A DNA stretch of 64,000 bases from Xiphophorus maculatus (lineage: Eukaryota > Chordata > Actinopteri > Cyprinodontiformes > Poeciliidae): positions 12,675,463-12,739,462 of the forward strand of contig NC_036456.1 in NCBI RefSeq assembly GCF_002775205.1, in the 5' to 3' direction. Both the position numbers and the translations under genes were made by a program. The stretch's first letter is position 1; the number at the start of each line of letters is the position of its first letter. This document shows, piece by piece, positions 51,887-63,719 of this stretch. The notes beneath the pieces are model-generated. The model was not told the DNA's origin, made no database searches, and saw only the letters and a list, made by a program, of their open reading frames with translations.

Positions 51887-54800
51887 ATGGCTTTCAAGAT
51901 GATGTTTAGGTAGGTTTTTGTGGTTTATTGTACATCAGGTTTTGATTTTTGAGCTATCTTTTCACTTTTTGTTTTGTAACTACAGTGTGGCATTACTCCT
52001 GTCCTTGTGGTCCACTGCAGGATGTGACTTCTTCGTGGAAGGTTGGTAGCTCCTTGTTTATCCTACAGTGACTCTAAGACAAGAGTTCTCTATAACTTAT
52101 GTGTTTCCACAGGTGTTCTTCGACTAGAATGTCATGATCGTTACTTCATGATAGCTGTTGACCTTGCTGCCACTGGAGAAGTTCCTCGCTTTGAGGCTGT
52201 AGGTTAGTGTTCCTGTTCTGCTGCAGCTCAGGGCACTGAGGATGGCAGTGGTTTGAGACAAATTAGGCTGAACATGTTTATAACTGACTGCATAACCCGT
52301 GAAATGTCTTTGCTAAATGTTTCTCAGATGGAACTGGAACGTATGCCATCACTGAGCATTATGCAGCAAAATGTGGTTACAGTATCAGTATTCTCTCTCT
52401 CCTGGGCCTTGTAGAGCTCAGGGCATCCTACTTCAGTTGTCATACTGAGAAGGTACTGAAAGAAACCAGCTTTCCTGACCTTTAGAGAAGGTTCCTTGTT
52501 CATCCTGGCTAATATTTCCAACTCTGTTTCAGGGTGCTGACTTTTCATTCAGATTTAACCTGATAACTTCCTATAAAGGAATAGATGCTTACTATGCACT
52601 CAATAAGACCTGTTCACCCCCTCTGCCCTGGTCACCTAGAGAGGTCACCTGTGAGGTCAACTACATGGAGGTCTGTCTTCCCTAAGTCTCCCTCCCTCCT
52701 TAAGCCCTCACCCCTGTTTTTAAACCCTCTAATCATGTTGCCACAGGTATCTGTAAGGAATGAACTTCCCTGCCAATCTGGGTTAAGTGATGGCTGGAGC
52801 ACCCTCGGCCCTGTATGTATCAATGATGGCAATTGGTTTTCTGGATTAGCAACTTTCTAATTGTCTGTCTCTACAGCTGGACAGTCCCTCCACTGAAGAC
52901 TGGCAGGTGACTTTTCAAAATCCAGATGAGCGGTTGCCACCCATGAACCTGTCTCAAGCCCGACAGCAGGGCTACATATTTGATCTTGTCCATGACAGGA
53001 TTGTGTTTCGTACACCGTATGGTCAACCTGACTCCTATCGTACTGAGGTAGAAGGCCCTTTCCAGCTACTTGCAATGTCCTACTCCCAACATGGTGTTTA
53101 ACCAGCATGTTGTCTTAGGTGACTGGGGTTCCAGTAGAAGTGGTCCATGCAACAGTGTTTTCACGGAAAAGCTGGGTTTTTGTTATGGTTGACCTGATTG
53201 CTGCTTGCTCCAAGGGTTTGTAAACTAAGCTGTTTTTTTTTTTTTTTTACAAAGATGTACAGTTTAGTAAAATGACTTTCTCCAAACAGATGAAGGGTCA
53301 TATGACAGTGGCTATATGATCTGGGGCACTCCAGAAGCACTCTATCCCAGTCTTGGCAAAACACAGATTAGTTTTGGCCTCAATGGCAACCTTATGGAGC
53401 AGGCTGCTGCGGTACAGAAGGGTTTTATTATGAAAAGGTATAACTCGACTGTCCAAATTGGGATCCCTTATAATGCTGAAGGAGGCTACAGGAAGGTAAA
53501 GACACTTGACTATAAAAGTCTCCTGCATATTTGACTTGCGTCTAACTAAAATCAATTTCAGAGCTTTGTGAGTGATGGCCTCTTTGAGTTCTACATCTTC
53601 GACCTCTACTTGAAACAAACGTCGGTGGATGAACGCCATGAAGAGACCGTGCTGTGGTTTCACAGGAATCTTGTTACACCCCTCCTGTCATCTCCACTCA
53701 TCACTGAAGACCAAACAGATGTAGAAGATGGCACATTCTCAATCAATCTAGGCAAAGTTCCCAGAGATGTTGAGCTGACCTCTGTTCAGCTGAATGGGCA
53801 GGAATTTGCAGTGCCCTTCAGTGACTCCATCGCATACACCCTTACAGAAGTCAGACATTCCAACCAAAGCCACAGCTACACTCTGAAGGTGCCATTGCAT
53901 GACCCAATTGTAATCCAGGAGGTAAGTGTCTTTAAGAACATCATCCAGTGGGGTCATAATGCAAACCTGGTTCTAACATTTTTTTTTTTCTTAAATATAT
54001 TTAGTTCTCCAAAGAGAATGCAGCCATGTTGCACAAACTGGACATAAACTACACCCTGATTGTCACACCTGGAGACGAGCCATACTACCACACCATCTCA
54101 GTCACAGCACTAAAGGCCGTCTGTAAGTCATATCCTGACTTCCTTCCATCCATTTTCTAACACCCTTGTCCCTAGTGGGGTCAGGAGGGGTCATATCCAG
54201 ACTTGGTTCCCTTAAATTAAATATTTAGCAACTTGTTTTGTTTGGCAGCTCCTCCATCTTTTGATGTGGTCTGTACGGAGTCTGGGATTGACTTCAAGTT
54301 GGCTTATCGCTCTTTTGACTACCTGTGGGATTTCACGATTGGCTCAGATCGACTAACCCCAGCTCTGGCAGCCAACCGTGGCTACACCATGAGCAATGAC
54401 AGTCAAAGTCTGCTGCTCAGTGTTCCACTGTTCACACATGGATACAAATACACGGTAATATTAGCAACTGGGCCCATCTAGAAAGTTTGAGTTTTTAAGC
54501 CTGACATTGAAATTCCTTTTCTTGAAGGATATTGGTCTGAAAGGCTTTCTCGGGACATTTACAATCCTTGTGAGGGAAAGTGAAACTGCTGACATCCTGA
54601 CTTCCACCATCAAGACATGCCTGTTTAATACCACAGAGTTCATTAGTAAGAAAAAGCTATATTACTGTAATGGAGGTTGCCAGGCTTGTGAATACTAACT
54701 GGTGGTTATTTTCCAATAGTGTGTTCAACTAATGGGTGGATGACTGTGGTGGTTGATCTGTCTGCTGTTCCAAGTGACGAGAGGCCAGCACACTTCCATC

Positions 54801-55561
54801 TCGTGAACAGCCTGTGTGTACCCAAAGAAGTAGATGGTGCACGAGTGCTCTTCTCATTTCCACTTCACAGTTGTGGTTCCACTGTTGAGGTAAATATTAC
54901 CCAATATTAAAACTAACTGCAGAGTGTCAAGTGTTTAATACTCTTGTTCCCCCCTCAGTTGGCAAAGGAAAACGTGACTTATCAAAACAAGATTTACTTT
55001 GACACTTCTGAGAATGCTGTTGAAGGGTATGTCCTGCAAGGCAGCACTTCCTGGCACCACATTCTAGTTGTATCTTAATTTCAGTCTCAACTCTCCTGCC
55101 CCCCCACAGAATGACCGTGCAGTGCATGTACCCTCTAGCTAGTCTCCACCGACTCTTCTCTAGCCACAAATTTGAATCTGACGAAGAAGGTGTTGGCAAC
55201 ATAATCCCTTTTGTGGAAACTACAAAAGGTATATTTGCTTGCTTAAGAACTTGGATGTAGTTTTAAGTAATGTCAATTAAACTAAATGTATTTCTTAGCT
55301 GTTCCAGCTACTGTGACTCCAACTAAAATTACAACCACAGTTGCTCCCCAAATAACCAGAAGTCCCAGCTTGCACCGGCCTCCTTTCTACCCTACTGCTC
55401 GTTACATCAAAGTTTACAGGGTTCATAACCAACCTGGCCAGTTCAGTAAAGGTAAGTGAGTAAACTCTTGCAATTGAAACTTTAAACCTGTCTAACTCTT
55501 TCCTCTACTTGTAGGGCCTAAGGGAAACTTCCAAGTAAAGAAGCTTCTTCATTATGCTTGA
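51887..55561 (+). CDS. Zona pellucida (ZP) domain egg-envelope protein, ZPAX-like
   Basis: Probable structural protein of the egg coat. Eighteen small exons: 51887-51909, 51986-52041, 52113-52202, 52328-52452, 52533-52670, 52747-52812, 52877-53047, 53119-53215, 53290-53495, 53562-53921, 54005-54122, 54249-54454, 54528-54645, 54720-54889, 54959-55026, 55110-55228, 55299-55451 and 55515-55561. Introns are mostly 60-120 nt and the product is 776 residues. A signal peptide MAFKMMFSVALLLSLWSTAG leads to a Cys-containing N-terminal module (LRLECHDRYFMIAVDL). Later modules repeat the pattern. A ZP-N module at about 592-710 has the four usual cysteines (CSTNGWMTVVVDLS, NSLCVP, HSCGST, VQCMYP). A Thr/Pro tail follows; no ZP-C module or membrane helix is visible. 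The general layout suggests ZPAX; other egg ZP families are possible. Poly(A) signal at 55589-55594. Confidence 0.8.
54145..54200 (-). mobile_element. SINE fragment in ZP gene intron
   Basis: A short reversed piece (CCATCCATTTTCTAACACCC and TCCCTAGTGGGGT) of the SINE at 23505-23863 lies in the 126-nt intron before the exon at 54249. Confidence 0.65.
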
Positions 55562-55599
55562 GAATGTGTAATTTTTACTGTTTCATTGAATAAAGCTTT

Positions 55600-56550
55600 A
55601 AGTACTGTTGAGTAGCTGTGCCTATTTTTAAGCAGAATGGAAAAAGAAATCGGGCCATTCTAGTGTCCTTAAAGATTGACCTATGGTCACTAGGCAAAAC
55701 TGGCCTGTGAAGCAAGTTTTCCGAAAACTACAACTTGCACTTCATTCTTTACTCTGGATCAGTGTAGAACAGGTGTCAAGTGGCACTCTTCAGGATGACT
55801 AATACTTTTGTGAAGTACAGGCATTGTTGCAGAAAACTTTTGTTTTTTCTGAATATTATGCACTACATTGAAATTAGAAAAGCCCACTGGCTAATCTCCT
55901 GTCCACCAAGTACATGAGCACAGCAATAAAGCACAATAGCCAGATTACCAATGTAACATTTTTATAATGGCTTGAGTCTTTTTGTCCTTTGAAAATGGGA
56001 GCCTCAAACTATACAAACCGCTGTCCTGCTCAAACACACTTGAATCAAACGTCTGGCTTGTTACCAGGCCTTTGTCTAACTTGATGGCCTGCTGAAGAGG
56101 TGATTCAATCTGGTTCAGCTGTGTTGGAGCACAGCTAAACCACAGGTGCCAAACTCCAGTCCTTAAGGGCTGGTGTCCTGCAGATTTTAGATGTGCCACA
56201 GGTACAAAACACTGGAATGAAATGGCTTAATTACCTCCTCCTTGTGTAGATCAGTTCTGTAGAGCCTTAATGACCTAATTATTCTATTCAGGTGTGGTGC
56301 AGCAGAGGCACATCTAACCGGCCCTTGAGGACTGGAGTTTGACACCCCTGATCTAAACCCTGATTTAGGGCAGAGACTCGGTGACTTGGAGGTCTCTCCT
56401 TTAAACTGAGAACTTCACCGCGCTTTTTCATCGAACGTAGTCTCGTCACTCCACCAGCAGGGGTCGCCAGTGGAAACGCAACAAACGAGCTTGTTTACTT
56501 TTGATGGTTCTAAAAACCCACGAGTCCGTTTGCGTTTCTTTGAATTAATT
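55600..56550. mobile_element. Intergenic, with inverted-repeat MITE at 56143-56351
   Basis: Imperfect inverted ends CAGGTGCCAAACTCCAGTCC at left and GGACTGGAGTTTGACACCCC at right enclose about 210 bp (56143-56351), with inner phrases such as GATTTTAGATGTGCCACAGG mirrored by GCAGAGGCACATCTAACCGG. The CAGGGGTGTCAAACT-type end fits hAT-derived MITEs. Nothing else is seen between the ZP gene and the next gene. Confidence 0.6.
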
Positions 56551-56558
56551 AGACGACC

Positions 56559-58714
56559 ATGAGCTACAGCGAAGCACGTTTATTGGTGAGTTCCCCCTCA
56601 GACTTTAATGCTTCAGTCGGGGTCTATTAATTTCATTCGCCGTTCGTCCTGAAACAGAGAGCCAGGCAGACCGTCCTGGCACCCATCTCCACCAGGACCC
56701 TGCAGCACCCGTCCTTCCTGCCTCTTTACATGCCCACACGTTTTCATCACGCCTTTCAGGGAGATGCTCACCCAGGTTGGTCACTTCTATGTTAATGTAA
56801 ATGTTTGAGTTGAACAATAAGTGACGGCTAATTTCTCTTCAGGTTACCCAATGAGTCCCGTGGAGCTCTTCTACACGGACCACACTCTGCCCTGCGGGAG
56901 GAGGATCTATAATAGCCTGAGTAGGAAAATGGTGAGTCAGTCCATGCATCAAGATCTCAGAAAATTTTAAAGTTAAGAGTTTAAGTGCAGAAGCACGGGG
57001 AAGACTGCTGACAGGAGAGCAGCAGACGGTTAATGAAACCTTAAGAGTTTCACTGCTAAAGAAGCTGGCTGTTCAGACTGCTGTATCCAAGCATATTTAT
57101 TTGACAGTGAAAGCAAAATGTGTGGTTGAAATGAGATGCGCACACAACAGCTGTGATAGAAATGTTCAGCTGAAGTCTCTTCTGCAAGAAGAGCTTCACC
57201 AAATCAAAGTCGCTTTAGGTCCAGTGTGAAACTTCTACAGTCAATGGTGGTTAAAGGAGACTTGTCTTATGCTGGTTTTAGACCACTTTTTTAGTGCTTT
57301 ATTTTTTCCTCCCGAGTCCAAAGTCTCCACCATCATCTGAGGACATTTCAGAGGACTTCTGTCTGCTGCCAAGCTTTATGAACTGATTTAATTTAAAAGC
57401 AGGACCACATTGCCAAAGGTACCGATACTGCTTTGATAACCCTGCAGAGAATGTTCAAAAGAAAAATGAGACGCTAGAACCAGCATTGCAGATAACCTAA
57501 AGGCTGCTATCAAAACATCCTGGGCTTCCATCAACCGAGTTGATTGCCTCCATGCCACTGATGCAGTAATTAATGCAGAAGGAGCCCAGACCAATTGCTA
57601 AATGTGTGTACTTTACAGAACATGGATATAATATGTATTTGTCTGAAATCTCCGTATTAAAAAAATGTATTTGTTTCTAAATTTTAGGTTTTCAGTAGCT
57701 GTAAGTCATAATTACCAGTAGACAAACACAGAAACTTTTCAATTTTATGTTTAAAAACTCAAGGAACCAAAAGGATTGAAAGGGACACACTTAAAAATAT
57801 ATGAATAATGGTTGATCATTTGCATAAAAAAAACAAGCATTTAAAATTTTCAAAATGGCTTGCCACATTAAACTTGGCCCATCTCTTGAAGAGAAGGGTC
57901 AATGCTGAGTTTATAAAAACATACCGTAAAGCCTGCTAATTGTTTTCACTTTTCCAATCAGGCTTTTGATTGCTCCCAGCTCAACACTCCTCCCCCCATC
58001 ATGTCTGCCTGCGTCGCCCCTCCTAACCGCCCAGACCCATTCAGGGCCGGACCTCACCCCACCAACAACCTGGGCAGCCCAAGCTGGAGATTCCAGGACA
58101 TCCACCCTCCTCAGGTGCAGCCAAGGTTTGTGGTCATCCAGCTCACTCAGCAGGAGGACCAGGTTATTACCAGCCTGTTGAAACTCCACCACCAGGAGGC
58201 GCCCCAGAGCAAGGAGAGAGTCGCCGCTGCACAGGCTGACTTCCCAGGAGCTTTAAAGTCAAATCCCAGAGATTTTAGCACAGGTTCACTGGAGGGGGCA
58301 AACAAGGTTTTCTGCATTGATGCGTCAGAGGAGCGACAGAAATGGTCAGACGCAGAGTATGAAGCTGCTAACACTCTACTGAGCAGCTTTCAGCAAGTGG
58401 AGGATTTAATAGGAAACACAGCAACACCTCCTGATCTTCTGCAGTCCCAAACCTCTCAAACAGAACTAGAATGCCAGACTTTCCCACCATCAGTAACTTG
58501 TTACAGTTCACAAAAAGGAAGCTGCATCAAGGAGAACGGAGGCGTCGGGTCTCAGGAGGATATGACCGCGTGTCCAACAGGTTTTGAGAGCAAACTGGAA
58601 CAAGAGAGGATGGAGGGCAGGTCAGAGGAGCGGATGCTGACAGATTTGGAAGGGGACGCTGTGCAGGTTCTGCTCAGCCTCAGGGAGGCGACGACTTTCG
58701 ATGCCATGCAGTGA
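56559..58714 (+). CDS. Unrecognised spliced gene, 328-residue hydrophilic protein
   Basis: Four exons, 56559-56585, 56658-56775, 56843-56931 and 57962-58714, with GT-AG introns and continuous phase, give 328 residues and a stop. I do not recognise the family. The N-terminal third (MSYSEARLLRARQTVLAP, HPSFLPLYMPTRFHHAF, GYPMSPVELFYTDHTLPC) looks constrained and aromatic/Pro-rich. The middle has PRFVVIQLTQQEDQVITSLL. The last exon is polar and acidic, with a possible amphipathic helix WSDAEYEAANTLLSSFQQVE and a second Leu-rich piece DAVQVLLSLREAT near the end. There is no signal peptide, membrane segment, zinc finger or catalytic motif. AATAAA at 58893-58898 ends the transcript. A nuclear or adaptor role is conceivable but is only a guess. 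Confidence 0.75.
57360..57790 (+). mobile_element. Tc1-type transposase C-terminus fossil
   Basis: In the large intron of the unrecognised gene, broken frames read KDHIAKGTDTALITLQ, then LKAAIKTSWASINRVD and DAVINAEGAQTNC before a stop. These resemble the C-terminal end of fish Tc1-like transposases. Frameshifts separate the pieces. The rest of the 56932-57961 intron shows no gene. Confidence 0.65.
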
Positions 58715-58892
58715 TCGCGTCGAACCAAAGGATCGTTTTTGGAATGAGTCTTTGATTTGGTTATGGAGGCCTCAAACTGGGCAGTTTATCCTCCGAAAAA
58801 GACTTCAATTTGTCATTCTTTTTTTTTACCTAGTTGTAAAATATCTTAAATATATGTTCACGTTTGTACTGTGACATTAATATGTTGTGTTC

Positions 58893-58951
58893 AATAAAAA
58901 TGTTTCATTTTCAAACACGAGACTAAGAGTTTTAATTTTTTTTTTTTTATT
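58893..58951. terminator. Convergent poly(A) signals
   Basis: A plus-strand AATAAA at 58893-58898 (end of the unrecognised gene) and a minus-strand AATAAA at 58951-58946 (candidate end of the RhoGEF transcript) lie only 47 nt apart, so the two 3' UTRs would meet or overlap. Confidence 0.55.
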
Positions 58952-59421
58952 AAAAGTACAACTGCTAGTTTAATCAAAACACCCTTTTACATTTTTCAAC
59001 ATATTTACATTTTTCTTTCTACAGAACTGTAGGAGGCGTAGTATTGCAGCACAATCGGTTTTAAATATCCAGAGGTGATCGGCAGATCTTCACTCTAGCG
59101 CGTTCACAGCTCAGATACTTGAAAACTTTGCCGCCTCAGTGACAGTCAGCAGGATGTTTGACATAGCAGGAACGGTAGAATGTGCATGACTCGTTAACTA
59201 GTATCTCAAGAAATGCAAAGAATGATGGGCACGTACAGTTTCCCAGTCATAGTTAAAAGTGCATGCTGCGTTTTTAGCATCTGATTTGGATCGTATTTTA
59301 GTTCTGCGTTGCTTCAGTGGTATAAGTTAGGGGATTATTCACAAGGTGTTTGCTGATAAACAGCGTTCACTGGGATCTTCCGTCTTATTGTCCTTAGAGT
59401 GTATGACCGGTGTAGACGTAC

Positions 59422-62400
59422 TCAGCGGGCCTTGCCGTATTTCACCATCATCGTAGCCTGAGAGACCCTGTAGCGCTCCTTGATGTTTCTTCTCCTGACG
59501 TGCTCGTTGGTGATCTCGATGACGTTCGTATCGGGGAACCAGCCCGTCTGACCGTCAGACAGACGCATCCCTTCGTACCAGCCTGGAGTTGAAACAACAA
59601 AAAAAAACAGGAGGGAGGGGGAAGAAGGCGGACGACCAACAAGGGAAAATTGAAGGTTTTTCTCTTCATGCAAGAAAGTCAAAAGAAAAATTAATAAACT
59701 ACTAAAGGAAGGTTTGAGGATTAAGGGGGTGTATACACAAAGTCAAGGAATGGAGCGGATCAGTGAAACAAAAGCAAATCTGTTCACTTGATACAATTAT
59801 TCAATCTATATTTGAATCCCATATTTGCAAAAAATAAATAAATCAAAAAACGATGTTTTGAAAATTTCTATGATGCATTTTTTGCCGGTTTTTACCCTCA
59901 TTGGTTTTGCGGATGACGTTAACGATCTCAGTGGGCTCCAGGCCGAGTTCATCTGATTGCTGGGCGATGTACTGCTCCACACACTGCACCTGAGGACAAT
60001 CTGACACACACACACACAACCGTAAGCATGGAACGAGACCAAACACACAGGGTCTGTTTGTCGATGCTGTTCTCACCCCAGTCCTCATAAATCACTTCTT
60101 CGTCGACGTCTTCTTTGGTGGTGCTGGGGAAAGCTGCCAACCATCTCTGCATGTCCGACCTGTTGACACAAACGAACTTTGACTGGACTCTGAAGTAGAG
60201 CCTTGTGTTCTTCACCTCCTAATGAAAAGACTGACATGCTGCATGATATGCTAACATGCAGAATGTCAGGGTTTACTGATGTTCCTCTTTGGGAGGCGCT
60301 GAATGACTGATCATTTGCACTAATTGGATTTTGTTTTTACGGGGTTAGGTCAGAAGCTTCTCAATAGTTTGCTGAAGTTCTGACCCGTTCCTCCTGACAA
60401 GACTGGTGGAACTGAGTCAGGTTTGTAGGTCATCTTTGTCTATATATTTTCTGTCTTTTACTAAACATTTACTTTATTGTCCTAAAGCAACTTCAGGGTA
60501 TCTTTGGGATCACTGTCCATTTGAGCCTAAGATTAAAACTTCCTGGCTGATATCTTGATATTGCTCCAATATTTTCACATAACGCTCTATCGTCATGATG
60601 TCATCTCCTACTTCTTCTTCTCTCCTTGGTTGATTTCTAATTAGATTTTGATCAGGACATCAGGTAGACGTTTTATTTTCTCTCTCAGAGACCAACTCAG
60701 AGTTTCCTTGGCTTGTGTGTTTGGGATCATTGTTTTGCTGAAAATCCCTCCCTTCATTTCATCTTCAGGTTCGAAACAACAACGCCTACGTACATTTCTC
60801 AATTAGTTTTTTTTTCCCCAAGTATGTGAAGTCTGCTAGATCCAAATGGTCTCCGTTGCCTCTTAAAGCCCCGAATCCAGCTGTAGTCAGTCCTGTGTGA
60901 ATTTTCCCTCAACTTTTGAAAGGATTTTTCCTTCCACTCAACTTCACCAGATATGCTCTGATAGGAGAAAACGTCTTTAGCAATGATCTTCTGTGGCTTT
61001 ACCTTCCATGGTTAGGCCATAATATAACATGTTTTAAAAAATCTCTTTTAAAGGTCTTGTTTTTATTAATATTTTCTGAAAATTATGGTTTTATTATCTG
61101 CATGAGCTAATATGAGCATTAAACTTAAGAGAAACACTTGCAACACCAGATTTTATGTGATGAACCTCAATAATATACGAGTTTCAGTTTTTAAATCTCA
61201 TTACTAAATCAAAGCTTATAGGGGATTAGCTTTTATATATAAACACTCACTTGGTTGGGGCTTTGAGGAGCCGCTCCATTGCGCGTCCCTGGTGGTTTTC
61301 CAGCATGACGAGGTTGAAGCAGTTCTCGTAGGTTGCGCCACCAAAACATTCATCCAAAGGCTGAGCCTGCACCAGAGATCGATGAGTGTGGTCCATCACC
61401 ACGTAACGGTCTGAACTGTTCACAACAAACCAGAACCAGAGAGCAGAGCTCAGTCAACGGCAAACAAACAGCTGAAAGGGGGTTTAACTGGCTGCACAAA
61501 AAATGCATCCAGGGGGCATTCTGAAAAACAAAACAACCAAAACAAAAGAAGCAGATGTGTCACATGCATGTACTGCACAGGTGTCTCTTCTCTTAAATGC
61601 CTTTGACAACATTTCCCGTTACACTTGAGGAAGTATCGAGTCAATTCATGAGTGGTGACAGAAAATCGAAGGCATGCAGTGGTTTGTAGTCACATTTTTG
61701 CACAGGCAAAATGTTATGACGGCAGCATGATGAGGGGAAAACAGAGGGAGGAATCTCCCAACCGAGCATACTGAAGCTGAGCCAAAGGAAAAAAACATTA
61801 GTTCAGACCATTTTCAACTTTCTGTTAGGCCAGCAGTATGGCAAGCGTGGTTAAACATTGCTCAAGTTCATTAAGTCGTGAGTGATAATTAATAAGCTAG
61901 CCTGTTTTCACTTAGATGGTTACGCATGTTGTATTAAAAGGCAAAGCAATTATTTAAAAAAAAAAAAGACATTTTGCAGGTATTGGATAGGATTTATTTA
62001 AAACTGTGTGACTTGCATCAAATGTTATGGATTTCCTTGAACAGGTTTTCACAATTACTGCTGGAGTTCTGGCCATTTCCTCCTGACAAAACTGGTGCAA
62101 CAAGTTTATATTAATATCTGCCCAGCTCTTTTCAACAGGACTGAGATCAGGCTTTGTGATGGCCTCGTCAAAACACTGTAATTGTTATCTGTAAGCCACT
62201 TTGTAACTAAATTGCTGGTGTGCTTTGAGTCATGTGAAATATTTAGTAGTTCCACTGAAGTTCTTCCTTTATGATGCCAATAATTTAACTGTGTCATTCC
62301 CTATTAAAAGAAAAAAAAAAGCAACATATTTGTACTTTCCATTTAGTGTATTTGACGGAGTGTGCATAAGGCAGACATGACACTGTCATAAACATGAGGG

Positions 62401-63719
62401 AGTCTTTATGAATGTTTATGACTGTAGTCATGTAGTGGCATTCAGTAAATAATGACACTTTTAAAACAAAGTTGCATTTACAGTCCATTGAAAGTAGCAA
62501 CTTTGTATGATTTTGTAAATAATGGCAATTTAATGCAAAGTTGGCACTTTTTTGTTTTTAAACCCCTCCAGGGGTCTTTTGTGGCCTCTAGTGTCCCTTA
62601 TATGAAAGTAGGCTGACAGGAAAGGGGAGAAGACATGTGGCAAGTATCATCGGGTCCGGGAGTCAAACCCACGACGAGGACTCAAGGCCTCCGAACATGG
62701 GTGGCGCTACCCCATATGCCACCATGGCACGCCCAACAAAGTTGGCACTTTTAATGGACTTCCAATGCAACTTTTAAAGCAACTTCGCATTAAGTGTCAT
62801 TATTTACCGAATGACACTTCGTGACAACAGTCATTCAATCAGACATTCATAAAGACCTCTTCATGTTCATGGCAGGTGTCATGTCATCTTTATGACAGTG
62901 TAATGTCCGCCTTATGCTCACCCCTTCAGATAAAGTGTTACCGGATCGGGTTCGAAAGTTTGGTAGCTTGTGCTTTTTCCTCCAAATGTAAAGATGGTTA
63001 GATAGAGGGAAAAAATGAGGTGCATCTTTTTATAGTACATGCAGGCTTTTGGTTTCAGTAGTAAGTAGTATTTTTTTAATGCATCATAGACAGCGTTTCT
63101 TCAAAAGCTTTTCTATGTTACCTTTTCTTGACGGTAATTAGCAGGTAATCGTTAAAAAGGAAGAGGTAAACCGCAGAGAACTTGGCCCTCATGTTCACAA
63201 AGGTTTTTGCTTTTGACATTTCTTGCAGCTCTCCCTTCTTCTCCAGAAATCGGGTCTCAGAGATGATCGGGATGGCCTGGTGAGGACAGAATGCAGTTTA
63301 AACTCTTCATAATTAATAGACGGACATACTGAAGGCGTCCCTGTCTGGGCTTACCCTGAGCTTATCAAACTCAAGCGCCTTCGAGATTTCAATCAGCTCT
63401 TCCATCTGCCTCATCTTTCCTACGTCTCTGTTACACTGATCAATGATCTGTGTCATTGATCAAAAGGGAAATAAAAAGTCAAAATGTTTATTTTGCTTTT
63501 TAAAACAACTCAATCTGCCACTTTAAATCATTCCTCACTCAGCAGGAAATCCGTCCCCAGCACAATAGCTAGTATAAGATCTCCAGTTATGTAAAGCAGT
63601 GGCCATGTATGCGGAGGGGAAAGTGAAGAGTGAGGGCTGTTTACCTTAGAGACAGAGGCCAGAGCCTTGGAGGCGGTCTGCTCCTCTGGCGTCCCCTCTT
63701 TTGTTCTCTTCAAGATGTT
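59422..63719 (-). CDS. Ephexin/ARHGEF5-type Rho guanine nucleotide exchange factor (3' part)
   Basis: Activator of Rho GTPases; only the C-terminal 278 residues are in the window. Minus-strand exons: 63719-63645, 63447-63355, 63276-63122, 61415-61251, 60159-60077, 60000-59896 and 59582-59422, in frame throughout. Order: end of the DH domain ([34 protein letters not shown]), PH domain ([32 protein letters not shown], ending [12 protein letters not shown]), then an SH3 domain ([37 protein letters not shown]) and tail [20 protein letters not shown]. The DH-PH-SH3 order, the CPQVQC junction and the tail fit the ephexin group (NGEF, ARHGEF5); I recall ARHGEF15 as lacking SH3. The upstream DH and N-terminal region is beyond the right edge. 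ARHGEF5-like is the best guess, not certain, so no symbol is given. Confidence 0.88.
60240..61200 (-). mobile_element. Tc1-like remnant in RhoGEF intron
   Basis: The intron between exons 61251 and 60159 contains reversed Tc1 transposase sequence. Plus-strand phrases GAACTGAGTCAGGTTTGTAG, GGGATCACTGTCCATTTGAG and AACTTCCTGGCTGATATCTT are typical of reversed copies. The frames are broken and no intact ends were seen. Confidence 0.6.
62030..62250 (-). mobile_element. Second Tc1-like fragment in RhoGEF intron
   Basis: Shares the line TGGAGTTCTGGCCATTTCCT CCTGACAAAACTGG with the copy at about 60375-60410 and continues ACTGAGATCAGGCTTTGTGA. It is a short decayed copy of the same element type, in the 61416-63121 intron. 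Confidence 0.6.
62340..62945. mobile_element. Large palindromic MITE-like repeat, interrupted by a SINE
   Basis: The left half (TGTGCATAAGGCAGACATGA, TAAATAATGACACTTTTAAA) is mirrored by the right half (TTAAGTGTCATTATTTACCG, AATGTCCGCCTTATGCTCAC, end AAGTGTTACCGG). It is the same family as the copy at 18056-18330. The centre is split by the SINE at 62552-62736. Confidence 0.65.
62552..62736 (-). mobile_element. tRNA-derived SINE nested in palindromic repeat
   Basis: The same SINE family as 41804-42030 (shared CCTCTAGTGTCCCTTATATG type blocks; minus-strand tRNA-like head), with a 16-bp duplication CAAAGTTGGCACTTTT at 62536-62551 and 62737-62752. Its B-box is slightly decayed compared with the trip6 copy. 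Confidence 0.82.

Noticed and set aside
60001-60110. Exon start at 59989 (acceptor CCTCAG) for the RhoGEF SH3 exon
   Set aside because: It would break the phase after DWG; acceptor GTCAG with exon start 60000 restores the frame and gives the family-typical CPQVQC.
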